Assembly (NCBI GenBank): GCA_038235385.1
Contig: JBBSTY010000002.1
Location: 1-64,000 of the forward strand
Origin: JBBSTY01 sp038235385
GTDB lineage: Bacteria; Actinomycetota; Acidimicrobiia; Acidimicrobiales; Acidimicrobilacustridaceae
Length of the DNA stretch: 64,000 nucleotides
Direction of reading: 5' to 3'
The position numbers were made by a program, and so were the translations under genes. The notes under the pieces were generated by a model that saw nothing but the letters and a program-made list of their open reading frames with translations, ran no database searches and was not told the origin of the DNA. Shown here piece after piece: positions 55,244-64,000 of the stretch; position 1 is the first letter of the stretch; each line of letters starts with the position of its first letter.

Positions 55244-56479
55244 ATGGACTTCGAGTTCTCCCCCGAGCAGTTGGCCTTCCTCGACGAGGTCGAGACCTTC
55301 TTGGACGAGAACGACGACATCGACGTCTTCGATGTCACGCGCGAGAACATGGCGCAGATCGTCGACACGCCGAAGCGGCGGGCGTTCATGGCCACGCTCG
55401 GCGAGAAGGGGTGGCTCGGGCTCACCTGGCCCGCCGAGTACGGCGGCTCCGACAGCGAGGGCATCTACGAGTTCCTCCTCAACGAAGCGCTCGCCGGGCG
55501 AGGCGGACCGCAGATCGGCAAGGGCGTCGGCATCATCGGCAAGACGCTCATCGCCCACGGCAGCGACTTCCTCAAGGAGAAGTTCCTGCCCATGATCCTG
55601 CGCAACGAGGTCGAGTTCGCCGTGGGCTACAGCGAGCCCAACGCCGGGAGCGACGCGGCGTCGATGAAGCTCAAGGCCGTACGCCACGAGCAGGACGGCA
55701 CGACGGGTTGGCTGCTCAACGGGCAGAAGACCTGGACCACCTCGGCTCACTTCGCCGAGTGGTACTGGTTGGGCACCCGCACCGACCCGTCGAACAAGCA
55801 CCACGGCATCACGTTGATGCTCGTGCCCCTCGATCAGGAGGGCGTCACGATCAACGGCATCTGGACCATGGGTGGCGTGCCCATGGGCGACGAGCGCACC
55901 AACGAGGTCTTCATCGACAACGTGTTCGTGCCCGACGAGTACGTGGTGGGCGAGGTCAACAAGGGGTTCCAGTACATCAGCCAGGCGCTCGACCTCGAAC
56001 GCTTCACCATGTTCACCTTCGCCCCGATCGAGGAGCGCCTCGACCTGCTCTGCGAGTACGTACGCACCACCACCCGCGACGGTGCGCCGCTCAAGGACGA
56101 TCCGGTCGTCCGGGCCGAGATCGCCCGACTCGTCACCGATGCCGAGGTGTCCCGCGTCATGGGGCTCAAGGTGGTGGCCGAATCGATGAAGGGCGAGCAC
56201 GCCACCAAGTCGGGCGGAACCCCGGTTCCGCCGCCCACCATCGAATCGTCGGAGTACAAGCTCTTCGCCACCGAGTTCTCCCGCCGGCTCGCCGACGCCT
56301 CCATGGACATCGGCGGGCCCGGCACCCAGACCCGGGTGAAGACCGAGAGCGCCCCCATGGGCGGCCGCGCCGAGTCCACGTACCGCTACACCGTGATCGA
56401 CACGATCGGTGGCGGCTCGTCGGAGATCCAGAAGAACATCATCGCCCGGCGCGGTCTCGGTCTCCCCAAGACGTTCTGA
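55244..56479 (+). CDS. Acyl-CoA dehydrogenase (FadE type), subunit 1 of a likely pair
   Basis: 411 residues. MDFEFSPEQLAFLDEVETFL start, VGYSEPNAGSDAASM (FAD/substrate region), GQKTWTTSAH and IGGGSSEIQKNIIARRGLGL at the C-terminus. The IGGGSSEIQ form lacks the Glu of YEGTSEIQ, so any catalytic base must be elsewhere or in the partner. It opens an operon with two MaoC-type proteins and a second, shorter dehydrogenase, a layout seen in heteromeric FadE enzymes of steroid side-chain degradation. Confidence 0.9.
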   Translation: MDFEFSPEQLAFLDEVETFLDENDDIDVFDVTRENMAQIVDTPKRRAFMATLGEKGWLGLTWPAEYGGSDSEGIYEFLLNEALAGRGGPQIGKGVGIIGKTLIAHGSDFLKEKFLPMILRNEVEFAVGYSEPNAGSDAASMKLKAVRHEQDGTTGWLLNGQKTWTTSAHFAEWYWLGTRTDPSNKHHGITLMLVPLDQEGVTINGIWTMGGVPMGDERTNEVFIDNVFVPDEYVVGEVNKGFQYISQALDLERFTMFTFAPIEERLDLLCEYVRTTTRDGAPLKDDPVVRAEIARLVTDAEVSRVMGLKVVAESMKGEHATKSGGTPVPPPTIESSEYKLFATEFSRRLADASMDIGGPGTQTRVKTESAPMGGRAESTYRYTVIDTIGGGSSEIQKNIIARRGLGLPKTF

Positions 56480-56490
56480 CCGCCGCTCCC

Positions 56491-57702
56491 ATGCCCCGAC
56501 CCGATCCCGATCCCGATCCCGCCGCGCTCGACGGCCCACTCGACGGCCCGCTCCGGGGCACCGTCGTACTCGACCTGTCGTCGGTCGGGCCCGCCGCCCG
56601 CGCCGGACGGATGCTCGCCGACTACGGCGCCACGGTGATCAAGGTCGCGCCTGTCCCCCGCCAGGCAGGCGTGCAGATCCAGCCGCCGTTCTACGCCTAC
56701 AGCGGCCACCGCGGCATGCGGCGGGTGCAGATCGACCTGAAGGACGACGCCGGGCGGTCGGCGTTCCTCGCGCTCGCGGCCACCGCCGACGTCGTCATCG
56801 AGTCGTTCCGTCCGGGCGTGGTCACCCGTCTGGGCATCGACTACGACGCCGTGCGAGCGGTGAACCCGGCCATCGTCTACTGCGCCACCTCGGGCTACGG
56901 CCAGACCGGGCCCGCCTCGCAGTGGGCCGGCCACGACATCGACTACCTGGCCGTCGGCGGCTACCTCGACTGCTCCGAGCGCGCCCCCGGCGACAAGCCG
57001 CCGCTCCCGGGCGCCACGGTGGCCGACGCGGCGGGCGGCGGCATGCAGGCGGTCATGGGCATCCTGGCCGCGCTCGTGGGGCGGGCCGACACCGGCGAGG
57101 GTGCCTACCTCGACGTCGCCATCGCCGAAGGTGTGCTGTCGCTCATGGGCCTGTACATCGACGAGTACCTGGCCACGGGCACCGAGCCGGGTCCCGGTCA
57201 CTACATCCTCACCGGTCGCTACGCGTGCTACGACACCTACCGCTGCGCCGACGACAAGTGGGTCGCGGTCGGTGCCATCGAGGCGGCCTTCTACCGCAAC
57301 CTGTGCCGGCTCCTCGAGTGCGAGCAGTGGGCCGACCACCAGATGGACGACGAGGTGCAGGACCGGGTGCGGGCCGACTTCGCCGCCGCGTTCGCCACCC
57401 GCACCCGCGACGTCTGGGTGGCCGAGCTCGCCCCGGCCGACACCTGCGTCGCCCCGGTGCTCACGGTGGCCGAGCTCGTCGACGACCCCCACCTGGCCGC
57501 CCGCGGCGTGTTCGCGCAGGCCACTCACCCCGATGCCGGCACGTTCGGCCAGCTCGGCACGCTGCTGGCCGGCACCGACACCGCCCGCTCCGCCTTCGCC
57601 CTGCGCGACACCGCCGTCACCGACACCGACGACCTGCTCACCGGAGCCGGCCTCGATCCCGCCGCCATCGCTGCGCTCCGCGGTCGGGGCGTGGTCGCAT
57701 GA
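56491..57702 (+). CDS. CaiB/BaiF-family CoA transferase (class III)
   Basis: 403 residues. Short Asp/Pro repeat at the N-terminus, then GTVVLDLSSVGPAARAGRML, DYGATVIKV, RRVQIDLKDDAGR, ATADVVIESFRPGVVTRLGI and the Asp in ATVADAAGGGMQAVMG. It activates a carboxylate by CoA transfer at the start of the pathway. It begins 11 bases after the dehydrogenase stop and overlaps the next gene by ATGA. Confidence 0.9.
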   Translation: MPRPDPDPDPAALDGPLDGPLRGTVVLDLSSVGPAARAGRMLADYGATVIKVAPVPRQAGVQIQPPFYAYSGHRGMRRVQIDLKDDAGRSAFLALAATADVVIESFRPGVVTRLGIDYDAVRAVNPAIVYCATSGYGQTGPASQWAGHDIDYLAVGGYLDCSERAPGDKPPLPGATVADAAGGGMQAVMGILAALVGRADTGEGAYLDVAIAEGVLSLMGLYIDEYLATGTEPGPGHYILTGRYACYDTYRCADDKWVAVGAIEAAFYRNLCRLLECEQWADHQMDDEVQDRVRADFAAAFATRTRDVWVAELAPADTCVAPVLTVAELVDDPHLAARGVFAQATHPDAGTFGQLGTLLAGTDTARSAFALRDTAVTDTDDLLTGAGLDPAAIAALRGRGVVA

Positions 57703-58250
57703 CCCCAGGAGACCCCGTGACCGAGGCCGCCGATGACCTCCCCGCCGACATCGCCGAGCTCATCGGCGTCGCCCAGTACGACACCGTGGGCGACTTCCCC
57801 GTCGAGCGGGGCTACACCTGGACCAGCGCCGCGTCGGTCGAGAACGCCAACCCGCTGTTCTGGGACGACGCCGTCGCCGATGCCCTGACCGACGGTCCCA
57901 TCGCGGTGCCGACCCTGCTCTCGGCCTGGTTCCGACCCCACCACTGGTCACCCGACCGCGGTGAGGGCCTCGCCCTCCAGGTTCACTTCGACCTGAAGGC
58001 TCGGCTCGGGCTTCCCGAGGCGGTCATGAGCGACAACACGATCGTGTTCCACGAGCCGGTGCGGCCCGGCGACCTGCTGCGCACCCGCCAGATCCTCACG
58101 TCGGTGAGCGGTCCGAAGACCACCAAGCTCGGATCCGGTCGCTTCTGGACCATCGACGTCGAGTACCTGAACCAGCGCGACGAGCTGGTCGGCGTCGAGA
58201 GCTACACCGGCTTCGGCTACCAGCGCCCCACCGACGAGGAGGCTCCCTGA
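57699..58250 (+). CDS. MaoC-like hot-dog protein, probably non-catalytic subunit
   Basis: 183 residues. FAS1-type dehydratase-like region: GYTWTSAASVENANPLFWDD, then FHEPVRPGDLLRTRQIL. At the position of the catalytic Asp/His (DxNPxH) it reads ENANPLFWDD, so it lacks them and is likely structural. Together with the next gene it resembles heteromeric MaoC hydratases where only one subunit is catalytic. Coupled by a one-base overlap (TGATG). Confidence 0.82.
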   Translation: MTPGDPVTEAADDLPADIAELIGVAQYDTVGDFPVERGYTWTSAASVENANPLFWDDAVADALTDGPIAVPTLLSAWFRPHHWSPDRGEGLALQVHFDLKARLGLPEAVMSDNTIVFHEPVRPGDLLRTRQILTSVSGPKTTKLGSGRFWTIDVEYLNQRDELVGVESYTGFGYQRPTDEEAP

Positions 58251-58750
58251 TGGCCCTCGATCCTGCACTCGCCGGCCTCACCCGGCTCACCCTGGCCGAC
58301 GTCACGGTCGGCGACGCCGTTCCCGAACTGTCCTACGACGTCACCGCCACCACGGTGGTGCTCGGCGCCCTGGCCGCCCGCGACTGGCGACCCATGCACC
58401 ACGACCACGACTTCGCCGTCAACCGCAACGGAACCCGCGACATCTTCCTCAACACCCCGAACCAGGCCGCCTGGTTCGAGCGGTTCATCACCGACTGGAC
58501 CGGCGCCACCGGGCGCCTGGGACGCATGACCTTCCGCATGCGGGGCTCCATCTTCCCGGGCGACACCATGGTGTTCGCGGGCACCGTCACCGCGGTCGAC
58601 ACCGACGACACCGGCTGCGGCTGGATCGCCCTCGACATCGCCGTCACGGTCGACGGCGACACCAAGACCACCTGCACGGCTCGCGTCGCCGTCCCCACCA
58701 CCGACGACGACAACCCCTGGACCCGCACCGGCGACCGGTGGCAGCCATGA
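58250..58750 (+). CDS. MaoC-like hydratase, probably catalytic subunit
   Basis: 166 residues. Hot-dog fold with the hydratase motif in LAARDWRPMHHDHDFA (Asp and His), FNTPNQ-like loop (DIFLNTPNQAAWFERF) and RMRGSIFPGDTMVFAG. It hydrates trans-2-enoyl-CoA. It couples to the preceding non-catalytic subunit and to the following dehydrogenase, with a 9-codon mini-ORF (58747-58776) whose stop overlaps the next start. Confidence 0.85.
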   Translation: MALDPALAGLTRLTLADVTVGDAVPELSYDVTATTVVLGALAARDWRPMHHDHDFAVNRNGTRDIFLNTPNQAAWFERFITDWTGATGRLGRMTFRMRGSIFPGDTMVFAGTVTAVDTDDTGCGWIALDIAVTVDGDTKTTCTARVAVPTTDDDNPWTRTGDRWQP

Positions 58751-58775
58751 CCGACCGCATCGAGAGGATCGACTG

Positions 58776-59927
58776 ATGGATCTGGACTTCACCGAAGAGC
58801 AGGACATGTTGCGCAACCTGGTGCGCAGCCTGGTCGACGACGTGACCCCGCTCACCGTGGTGCGCGAGTTCGAGGACGACCCCGTCGGGTACTCGCCCGA
58901 GCTGTGGGCGCAGTTGGCCGAGCTCGACCTCATCGGCCTCACGCTGCCCGAGCAGTACGGCGGTTCGGGCATGTCGATGATCGAGGGCGCCATCGTCTAC
59001 GAGGAGCTGGGCCGGGGCCTCGCGCCCACCCCCCACTTCGTGTCCGCCGTCCTCGGCGCAGGGATCGTGCTGCGGCTCGGGACCGACGAGCAGCGCGGCG
59101 CGATCCTCCCCGGCGTGGCCAAGGGCGACACCATCCTCACCCCGGCGTGGCTCGAACCCGAGAACGGCTTCGGGCCGCGAGGCGTGCAGGTGCGCGCGGT
59201 CGCCGACGGTGACGGCTTCGTGATCGACGGCGTCAAGCGCCACGTGGCGTTCGCCTCGTCCGCGCAGCAGCTCGTCGTGCTCGCCCGCACCGGTGACGCC
59301 GACACCGACATCGCCATCTTCCTCGTCCCCCCCGACAGCCCCGGGGTCGAGCTGGAGCAGTCGTTCTCCATCGCCTCGGACACCCAGTACGAGGTCACCT
59401 TCACCGGGGTGCGCGTGGGATCCGACGCCATCCTCGGCGGGACCGATCAGATGTCCTCCTCCTGGGACCACTGGGTCGACACCATGGAGGACGGCGTCAC
59501 CCTGCTGGCCGCCTACGCCGTCGGCGGGGCGCAGTTCACCCTCGACATCACCACCCAGTACGCCAAGGACCGTGAGCAGTTCGACAAGCCCCTGGGTGCG
59601 TTCCAGGCGATCTCGCACTACCTCGCGGACGCCAAGACCGCCATCGACGGTGCCACCCTCCTCGCCCGCGAGGCGGCCTGGGCCCGGTCCGAGGACCGCG
59701 ACATCAGCAGGCTGGCACCCATGGCGAAGCTCTTCGCCTGCCAGACCTTCCGCGACACCACCGCCATGGCCCAGCAGGTGTTCGGCGGCGTCGGCTTCAC
59801 CCTCGAGTACGACGTCCAGCTCTACTTCCGCCGAGCCAAGCAGCTCCAGATCTCGTGGTGGAACGACCGTGAGCTCGAGGAGCGCATCGCGGCATCGGTG
59901 CTCGACGGCGTGTCCGCCACCACCTGA
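58776..59927 (+). CDS. Acyl-CoA dehydrogenase (FadE28-type), subunit 2 of a likely pair
   Basis: 383 residues. DLDFTEEQDMLRNLVRSLVD start, LPEQYGGSGMSMIEGAIVYE, DRVQFD-type DREQFDKPLGAFQAISHYLA and QQVFGGVGFTLEYDVQLYFR at the end. Shorter and more divergent than the first dehydrogenase in the operon; such a pair is typical of alpha2beta2 acyl-CoA dehydrogenases. The ATG is overlapped by the stop of a 9-codon upstream ORF (TGATGG), consistent with translational coupling. Confidence 0.9.
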   Translation: MDLDFTEEQDMLRNLVRSLVDDVTPLTVVREFEDDPVGYSPELWAQLAELDLIGLTLPEQYGGSGMSMIEGAIVYEELGRGLAPTPHFVSAVLGAGIVLRLGTDEQRGAILPGVAKGDTILTPAWLEPENGFGPRGVQVRAVADGDGFVIDGVKRHVAFASSAQQLVVLARTGDADTDIAIFLVPPDSPGVELEQSFSIASDTQYEVTFTGVRVGSDAILGGTDQMSSSWDHWVDTMEDGVTLLAAYAVGGAQFTLDITTQYAKDREQFDKPLGAFQAISHYLADAKTAIDGATLLAREAAWARSEDRDISRLAPMAKLFACQTFRDTTAMAQQVFGGVGFTLEYDVQLYFRRAKQLQISWWNDRELEERIAASVLDGVSATT

Positions 59928-59939
59928 GCGCCGGCCGGG

Positions 59940-62336
59940 TCAGACGAGGTCGATCTCGAGCGTGGTGCCCGGTTGCACCTCGTGCGCGACGCCTCGGTAC
60001 TCCACGGCGATCGGCCCGCCCTGATCGACATCCACCCGGACGCTCGCCCGATCAGGGGTGAGGTCGAACACCACCAGGTGACCGCGGTAGTGCACGTCGA
60101 ACGCGAGGCGTCCGAGCTCGGGCGGGATCGCCGGGTTGATCCGGAGCACGTCCTCGCGCGTCTCGAGTCCGCTGTAGCAGCGCTGCAGGAGATCGAGCGT
60201 CCCGGCCATGGCCCCGAGGTGGACCCCCTCGGCGGTGGTGCCGCCCTGCACGTCGTCGACGTCGCTGCGCAGGGCGGTGAGGAAGATCTTCCAGGACTGC
60301 TCGCGGTCCTGTCGGGCGAGGATCCACGCCTGGACGACCCGGCTGAGCGTCGATCCGTGCGCCGTCCTGGGCGCGTAGTACTCGATCGACCGTCGGATCA
60401 GATCGTCGTCGTACTCGTAGCCGAGCCGCACCAGCAGGTCGGTGAGCTCCTCGGCTGACAGCACGTAGAAGAGCATCAGCACGTCAGGCTGCTTCAGGAG
60501 CTGATAGCGGTCGGTCGTGTCACCTTCGCTCTCGAGGATGCGGTCCAGACGATGGATGTCGCCGTAGGTCTCGCGGTAGTGGTCCCAGTCGAGCTCCTCG
60601 AGATCGCCGAACCCCTCGAACTGACTGATCACCCCGTCGTGGAAGCAGACCCGCATCTTGCGGCTGATGTCGGTCCAGCGGTCGAGCTCCTCCTGGTCGA
60701 TCGCCAGGCGCTCCACCAGCTCACGCGCCCACGCCGGCGGGAGCACGTCGAGGACATCGAAGGCCCGGCACATGCACCACACCGCCATGAGGTTCGTGTA
60801 GGCGTTGTTGTCGAGGCCGTGCTCGTCTCGGTCGGGATACCCCTCGTGGTACTCGTCGGGGCCCATCACCCCGGTGATCTCGTAGCGGTCGAGTCCGTGG
60901 TTGTAGGTGGCGATGCTGGCCCAGAACCGGGTGATCTCGAGGATCATCTCCCCGCCGTAGAAGCGGAGGAAGTCGAGGTCGCCGGTGGCTTGGAAGAACT
61001 GCCACACGTTGAGCGCCACGGCCGCGTTCACGTGACGCTGGCGATGCGACGCATCGGGGAGCCAGCGGCCCGATCTCGGGTTGAGGTGCATCGTCTGGGT
61101 CTCGTCGCGTCCGTTGCTGCCGCTCTGCCACGGGAACATGGCTCCGGCGAACCCGGCCTCGGCGGCGTTGCGCCTGGCCTGGTCGAGCCGTCGGTAGCGG
61201 TAGAGCAGGAGCGCCCGGGTGAGCTGCGGGAACCGCAGGCTGAGGAACGGGAACACGAACAGCTCGTCCCAGAAGATGTGACCCCGGTAGGCCTCCCCGT
61301 GCAGACCACGGGCCGGCACGCCGACGTCGGAGCCCACCGAGTTGTTCGACACCGTCTGAAGCACGTGCAGCTCGTGGAGGTGCACCAACCGGGCGACGTC
61401 ACCGTCGGTCCCGAGCTCGATCCGCATCCGGCGCCACAGGTGGTGCCACTCGATGACGTGGCGAGCGAGCAACGAGTCGAACGAACCTGCGACGGAGGCG
61501 GCCCAGTTGCGCACGTCCAGTCCCGGCTCGCTGATCCCCTCGTCCCTCGACGTGCACAGGGCCACGATCTTCTCGATCACGATCTCGCCGCCGAGATCCA
61601 TGTCGACGCTCACCTGCTGCGCGACGTACCCGGCGCGCGTCACGAGCTCGACCGGCTGATCGGTGATCTGCTCCCCTCCGCGGAAGAGCCGCGTCCGGGC
61701 CGCCTCGGCGATGCGGATGTGCGACTGGTTGGTCTCGACGGTGAGGTGGATGGTGTCGTCGCCGTGCGTCCCCTCCTCGACCGGGAAGAGGTGCTGGTCA
61801 TCGAGCTCGTGGTACCGAGCCACCCCGCTGTTGCGGACCGTGCCGTCGAGGGCACTCCGGACCTCCAGACGTCCGGACCAGTTCTCGGCGACGAGCGTGG
61901 TCTGCAGGCCGGCCAGGTGCCGGTCGCGCATGCTCACGAAGCGTCGTTGCACGAGTCGCACGACGTGGCCGTCGGGATCGCGCAACCGCGCGGTGCGGGT
62001 GAGCAGGCACCGGCGCAGATCGAGCTCCAGCCCCTGGTCGAGGACCTCGATCCCCTCCTCGCCGAACCAGGTCCCGCCGTCGATTCGGAAGGTGAGCGCC
62101 AGCCAGTTCGGCGCGTTCACCAGGCTCTCGTTCTCGATCTCGTGGCCCGACACCGTCGAGGTCAACCGGTTGAACACCCCGGCGAAGTAGGTGCCCGGGT
62201 AGTTCACGCCATCGGCGGCGGCTTCAGGCGCCGCTCCACGAGTGGCGACGTAGCCGTTCCCCATGGTGGTCAACGCCTCGCGCAGGCCGACCCGGTCGGG
62301 GTCCCACCCGGCGAAGCCGATCACCCACTCATCCAC
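59940..62336 (-). CDS. Glycoside hydrolase family 65 disaccharide phosphorylase
   Basis: 798 residues from GTG at 62336, 7 bases after GAGGAGG. N-terminal beta-sandwich, (alpha/alpha)6 catalytic barrel with the general-acid Glu in ITGVMGPDEYHEGYPDRD and the phosphate-binding HGSTLSRVVQAW. Family GH65 phosphorolyses trehalose, maltose, kojibiose or nigerose to beta-glucose 1-phosphate plus glucose. Its start overlaps the HAD gene's stop region, so both are made together. Substrate cannot be read from the sequence. Confidence 0.93.
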   Translation of the reverse strand: MDEWVIGFAGWDPDRVGLREALTTMGNGYVATRGAAPEAAADGVNYPGTYFAGVFNRLTSTVSGHEIENESLVNAPNWLALTFRIDGGTWFGEEGIEVLDQGLELDLRRCLLTRTARLRDPDGHVVRLVQRRFVSMRDRHLAGLQTTLVAENWSGRLEVRSALDGTVRNSGVARYHELDDQHLFPVEEGTHGDDTIHLTVETNQSHIRIAEAARTRLFRGGEQITDQPVELVTRAGYVAQQVSVDMDLGGEIVIEKIVALCTSRDEGISEPGLDVRNWAASVAGSFDSLLARHVIEWHHLWRRMRIELGTDGDVARLVHLHELHVLQTVSNNSVGSDVGVPARGLHGEAYRGHIFWDELFVFPFLSLRFPQLTRALLLYRYRRLDQARRNAAEAGFAGAMFPWQSGSNGRDETQTMHLNPRSGRWLPDASHRQRHVNAAVALNVWQFFQATGDLDFLRFYGGEMILEITRFWASIATYNHGLDRYEITGVMGPDEYHEGYPDRDEHGLDNNAYTNLMAVWCMCRAFDVLDVLPPAWARELVERLAIDQEELDRWTDISRKMRVCFHDGVISQFEGFGDLEELDWDHYRETYGDIHRLDRILESEGDTTDRYQLLKQPDVLMLFYVLSAEELTDLLVRLGYEYDDDLIRRSIEYYAPRTAHGSTLSRVVQAWILARQDREQSWKIFLTALRSDVDDVQGGTTAEGVHLGAMAGTLDLLQRCYSGLETREDVLRINPAIPPELGRLAFDVHYRGHLVVFDLTPDRASVRVDVDQGGPIAVEYRGVAHEVQPGTTLEIDLV

Positions 62337-63366
62337 GCGCACCCTCCTCCTCGGTGCTCGGCGGCGCGCCGATCCGCCACCGACGATCGTCGTCGAGATC
62401 GACCCATGCCAGGTCGGGGACCACCACATCGGCACCGTGGTCGGCGAGCGCCTCGGCATGGCCCGTGCGGTCGACCCCGATCACGAAGCCGAAGCCGCCC
62501 CGCTGGCCGGCCTCGACGCCGGCGAGCGCATCCTCGACGACGGTGCACCCGGCCGGGTCCTCACCGAGCCGATGCGCCGCTTCCAGGAACAGCGCCGGAT
62601 CGGGCTTGCCCGCCAGCCCCATGCGGGTGGCGTCGACACCATCGACCCGCACATCGAACAGGTCGGTCGCTCCCGCCGACTCGAGCACCTCGGCGCAGTT
62701 CTCACTGGCCGAGACCACCGCGGTCGCCACGTCCAGTTCCCGAAGCCGCCGCGCCAACCTGAGCGTCGAGTCGTACGGATCGGCCCCGGAGGCGCGCAGA
62801 GCATCGAGGAACAGGCGGTTCTTGCGGTTCCCGAGACCGGAGACGGTGTCGAGGTCCGGTGGGTCGTCGGGCGAACCGACCTCGAGGTCGATGCCGCGTG
62901 ACCCGAGGAAGCTCGCCACGCCGTCGTAGCGAGGCTTCCCATCGACGTATCGGCGGTAGTCGTCGCTGGTGAAGCCGACGAGCTCCTCGCCGAGGCGCTC
63001 CGCCCGCGTCTGCAGGTAGCGATCGAACAGCATCCGCCACGCCTCTTCGTGCACGGTGGCCGTTCGGGTCACGACGCCGTCGGTGTCGAAGATCACGCCC
63101 CGCACCCGTTCCGCTCCGACGCCGGGGCGGGCGGTGGGTGGGACCGAGGCGCCGCGGGCGCCGGCGCGACGGCACTCGGGGCACGGCCGGAGGGCCATGG
63201 ACTCGGCCACCAACGCCGTGCACTCGTGGCCCTCCGATCGGGCTTCGCGTCCGCACCGGCCGCGCTCGATGCCGTCGCCCGCCACGTGACCGTCGATCAG
63301 CTCGTGATACGTCGGATCGCCATCGATCCAGAAGACGAGTCGGTGATGATCGAGGTGGCGGTCCAC
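62329..63366 (-). CDS. Beta-phosphoglucomutase-like HAD phosphatase with N-terminal Cys-rich extension
   Basis: 345 residues from GTG at 63366, preceded by GAGAGGAGC. Residues ~88-345: HAD motif I GVIFDTDGVVTRTATVHEEA, Ser/Thr-Lys motif region in MGLAGKPDPALFLEAAH, acidic motif VVEDALAGVEAG. Converts beta-glucose 1-phosphate from the coupled GH65 to glucose 6-phosphate. The N-terminal ~87 residues add Cys38, Cys49, Cys62 and Cys65 (CPEC), with His21, His27 and His47, a possible zinc-binding module not typical of the family. Confidence 0.85.
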   Translation of the reverse strand: MDRHLDHHRLVFWIDGDPTYHELIDGHVAGDGIERGRCGREARSEGHECTALVAESMALRPCPECRRAGARGASVPPTARPGVGAERVRGVIFDTDGVVTRTATVHEEAWRMLFDRYLQTRAERLGEELVGFTSDDYRRYVDGKPRYDGVASFLGSRGIDLEVGSPDDPPDLDTVSGLGNRKNRLFLDALRASGADPYDSTLRLARRLRELDVATAVVSASENCAEVLESAGATDLFDVRVDGVDATRMGLAGKPDPALFLEAAHRLGEDPAGCTVVEDALAGVEAGQRGGFGFVIGVDRTGHAEALADHGADVVVPDLAWVDLDDDRRWRIGAPPSTEEEGARG

Positions 63367-63464
63367 AGCAGCTCCTCTCGTCGATCGACGACCCGGTCGG
63401 GGGTCCGCTGCCACCCTACGGGTCCACGAACGACGACGGGGCTCCGGACGCGATCCCGACCGCC

Positions 63465-64000
63465 CTACCCGCCCGCCGCCTCGGCGGCGGGTTCGCCGTC
63501 GAGCTCCACCACGGACGGTCGGCTGCGGACGATCATGACGACGGCGCCGGCGGTGAGGACGAACCCGACGAGACCCACGGTCATCGTGGCGACGCCGAGC
63601 ATCTTGAGCCCCGAGATGATGAGCACGACGGCGAGGATGGGCCGGATGATGTAGTCGGCCGCTCGGCTCGAGACGTGGGCGCCGATCCACACACCGGGGA
63701 GCGCACCGATGAGCAGCGCCGCGGTCAGGCCCAGCTCCACCTCGCCGAAGAGCAGGTGGCCGAACGATGCCGCCGCCACCAACGGCACCGCCTGCACGAG
63801 GTCGGTCCCCACGAGCTGCTTCGCCGAGAGGGCGGGGTACAGCAACAACATGAGCGGCATCATCAACGACCCCGAACCCACCGAGGTGATGCCCACCGCC
63901 ACACCTCCGAAGATCCCGATCAGCAGCGTCGGCACCGGGCGCACGAGCACGTCGGTGGACGCGGCGCCGTCGGCCCGCCGCCCCGAGAACGCCCCCTTGG
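63465..64000 (-). CDS. TauE/SafE permease, C-terminal part (start outside window)
   Basis: 178 codons visible. TauE/SafE repeat: LLIGIFGGVAVGITSVGSGS, LVGTDLVQAVPLVAAASFGH, LIGALPGVWIGAHVSSR, then two further membrane segments (IIRPILAVVLIISGLKMLGV; VGLVGFVLTAGAVVMIVRS). Family members export sulfite, sulfonates or related anions. The upstream half is outside the window. Confidence 0.88.
   Translation of the reverse strand, partial: KGAFSGRRADGAASTDVLVRPVPTLLIGIFGGVAVGITSVGSGSLMMPLMLLLYPALSAKQLVGTDLVQAVPLVAAASFGHLLFGEVELGLTAALLIGALPGVWIGAHVSSRAADYIIRPILAVVLIISGLKMLGVATMTVGLVGFVLTAGAVVMIVRSRPSVVELDGEPAAEAAGG

Noticed and set aside
58747..58776. 9-codon ORF before the second acyl-CoA dehydrogenase as a separate gene
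   Set aside because: Too short and unconserved on its own; recorded only as a possible coupling leader.

Overview
High-GC actinobacterial chromosome segment, most likely from the class Acidimicrobiia (inference). The signs are strong G/C third-position bias, many GTG starts, start codons placed 6-8 bases after a TANNNT -10 box (leaderless style), the actinobacterial neighbours enolase / FtsB-DivIC / DUF501 / Ppx-GppA, and many acyl-CoA, CaiB and MaoC genes. No 16S rRNA or other taxonomic marker is present, so the class is not proven.

Layout. (1) 1-3355: a truncated lipoprotein, a class C beta-lactamase-like lipoprotein and a hypothetical protein. (2) 3491-17199: an integrative mobilizable element in the 3' end of tRNA-Leu(UAA). 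A tyrosine integrase lies beside the intact tRNA (17116-17199) and a displaced copy of the tRNA 3' end lies 13,610 bases away (3491-3559). The backbone is two HTH genes, a tiny ORF and a MobF relaxase-helicase. The HTH pair is duplicated around a third, more diverged tRNA-like scar (6427-6498), which suggests accretion of two elements. Two visibly less GC-rich cargo blocks sit in this backbone: an unrecognised three-gene operon (3715-5748), and a block with a protein kinase/ORC-CDC6-like ATPase fusion, a Rossmann-like partner and a DruA homologue without the rest of Druantia (10768-15660). These are the best candidates for an undescribed, probably anti-phage, system. (3) 17251-25194: a RecB-like nuclease, an MFS exporter, an acyltransferase plus SDR pair, a crotonase, a stand-alone Lrp-type RAM domain, a GNAT protein and Ppx/GppA. 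(4) 25199-34998: the conserved eno-ftsB-DUF501-ppx line, interrupted by a molybdenum-hydroxylase (cox-type) region that has the small and medium subunits and the maturation genes but no large catalytic subunit. (5) 35190-41479: a CAP-domain lipoprotein, an SF2 helicase, an aldehyde dehydrogenase convergent with a class III aminotransferase, and a patatin. (6) 41425-59927: CoA-ester/lipid metabolism, including a thiolase, a KAS/HMG-CoA-synthase-like protein fused to an OB fold, an amidohydrolase, two CaiB transferases, a BVMO-SDR fusion, a WS/DGAT-like acyltransferase, two acyl-CoA dehydrogenases and two MaoC-like subunits. Three operons here carry the same 15-base operator, CTGACRNNNCGTCAG, over or beside their promoters. 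(7) 59940-64000: a GH65 disaccharide phosphorylase translationally coupled to a beta-phosphoglucomutase-like HAD, then a truncated TauE/SafE permease.

How they may work together. The operon at 55244-59927 resembles the heteromeric dehydrogenase/hydratase sets of actinobacterial steroid side-chain degradation. The GH65/HAD pair would convert a disaccharide to glucose plus glucose 6-phosphate. The element cargo probably protects the host or the element. All functional statements come from reading motifs by eye; no database search was run.
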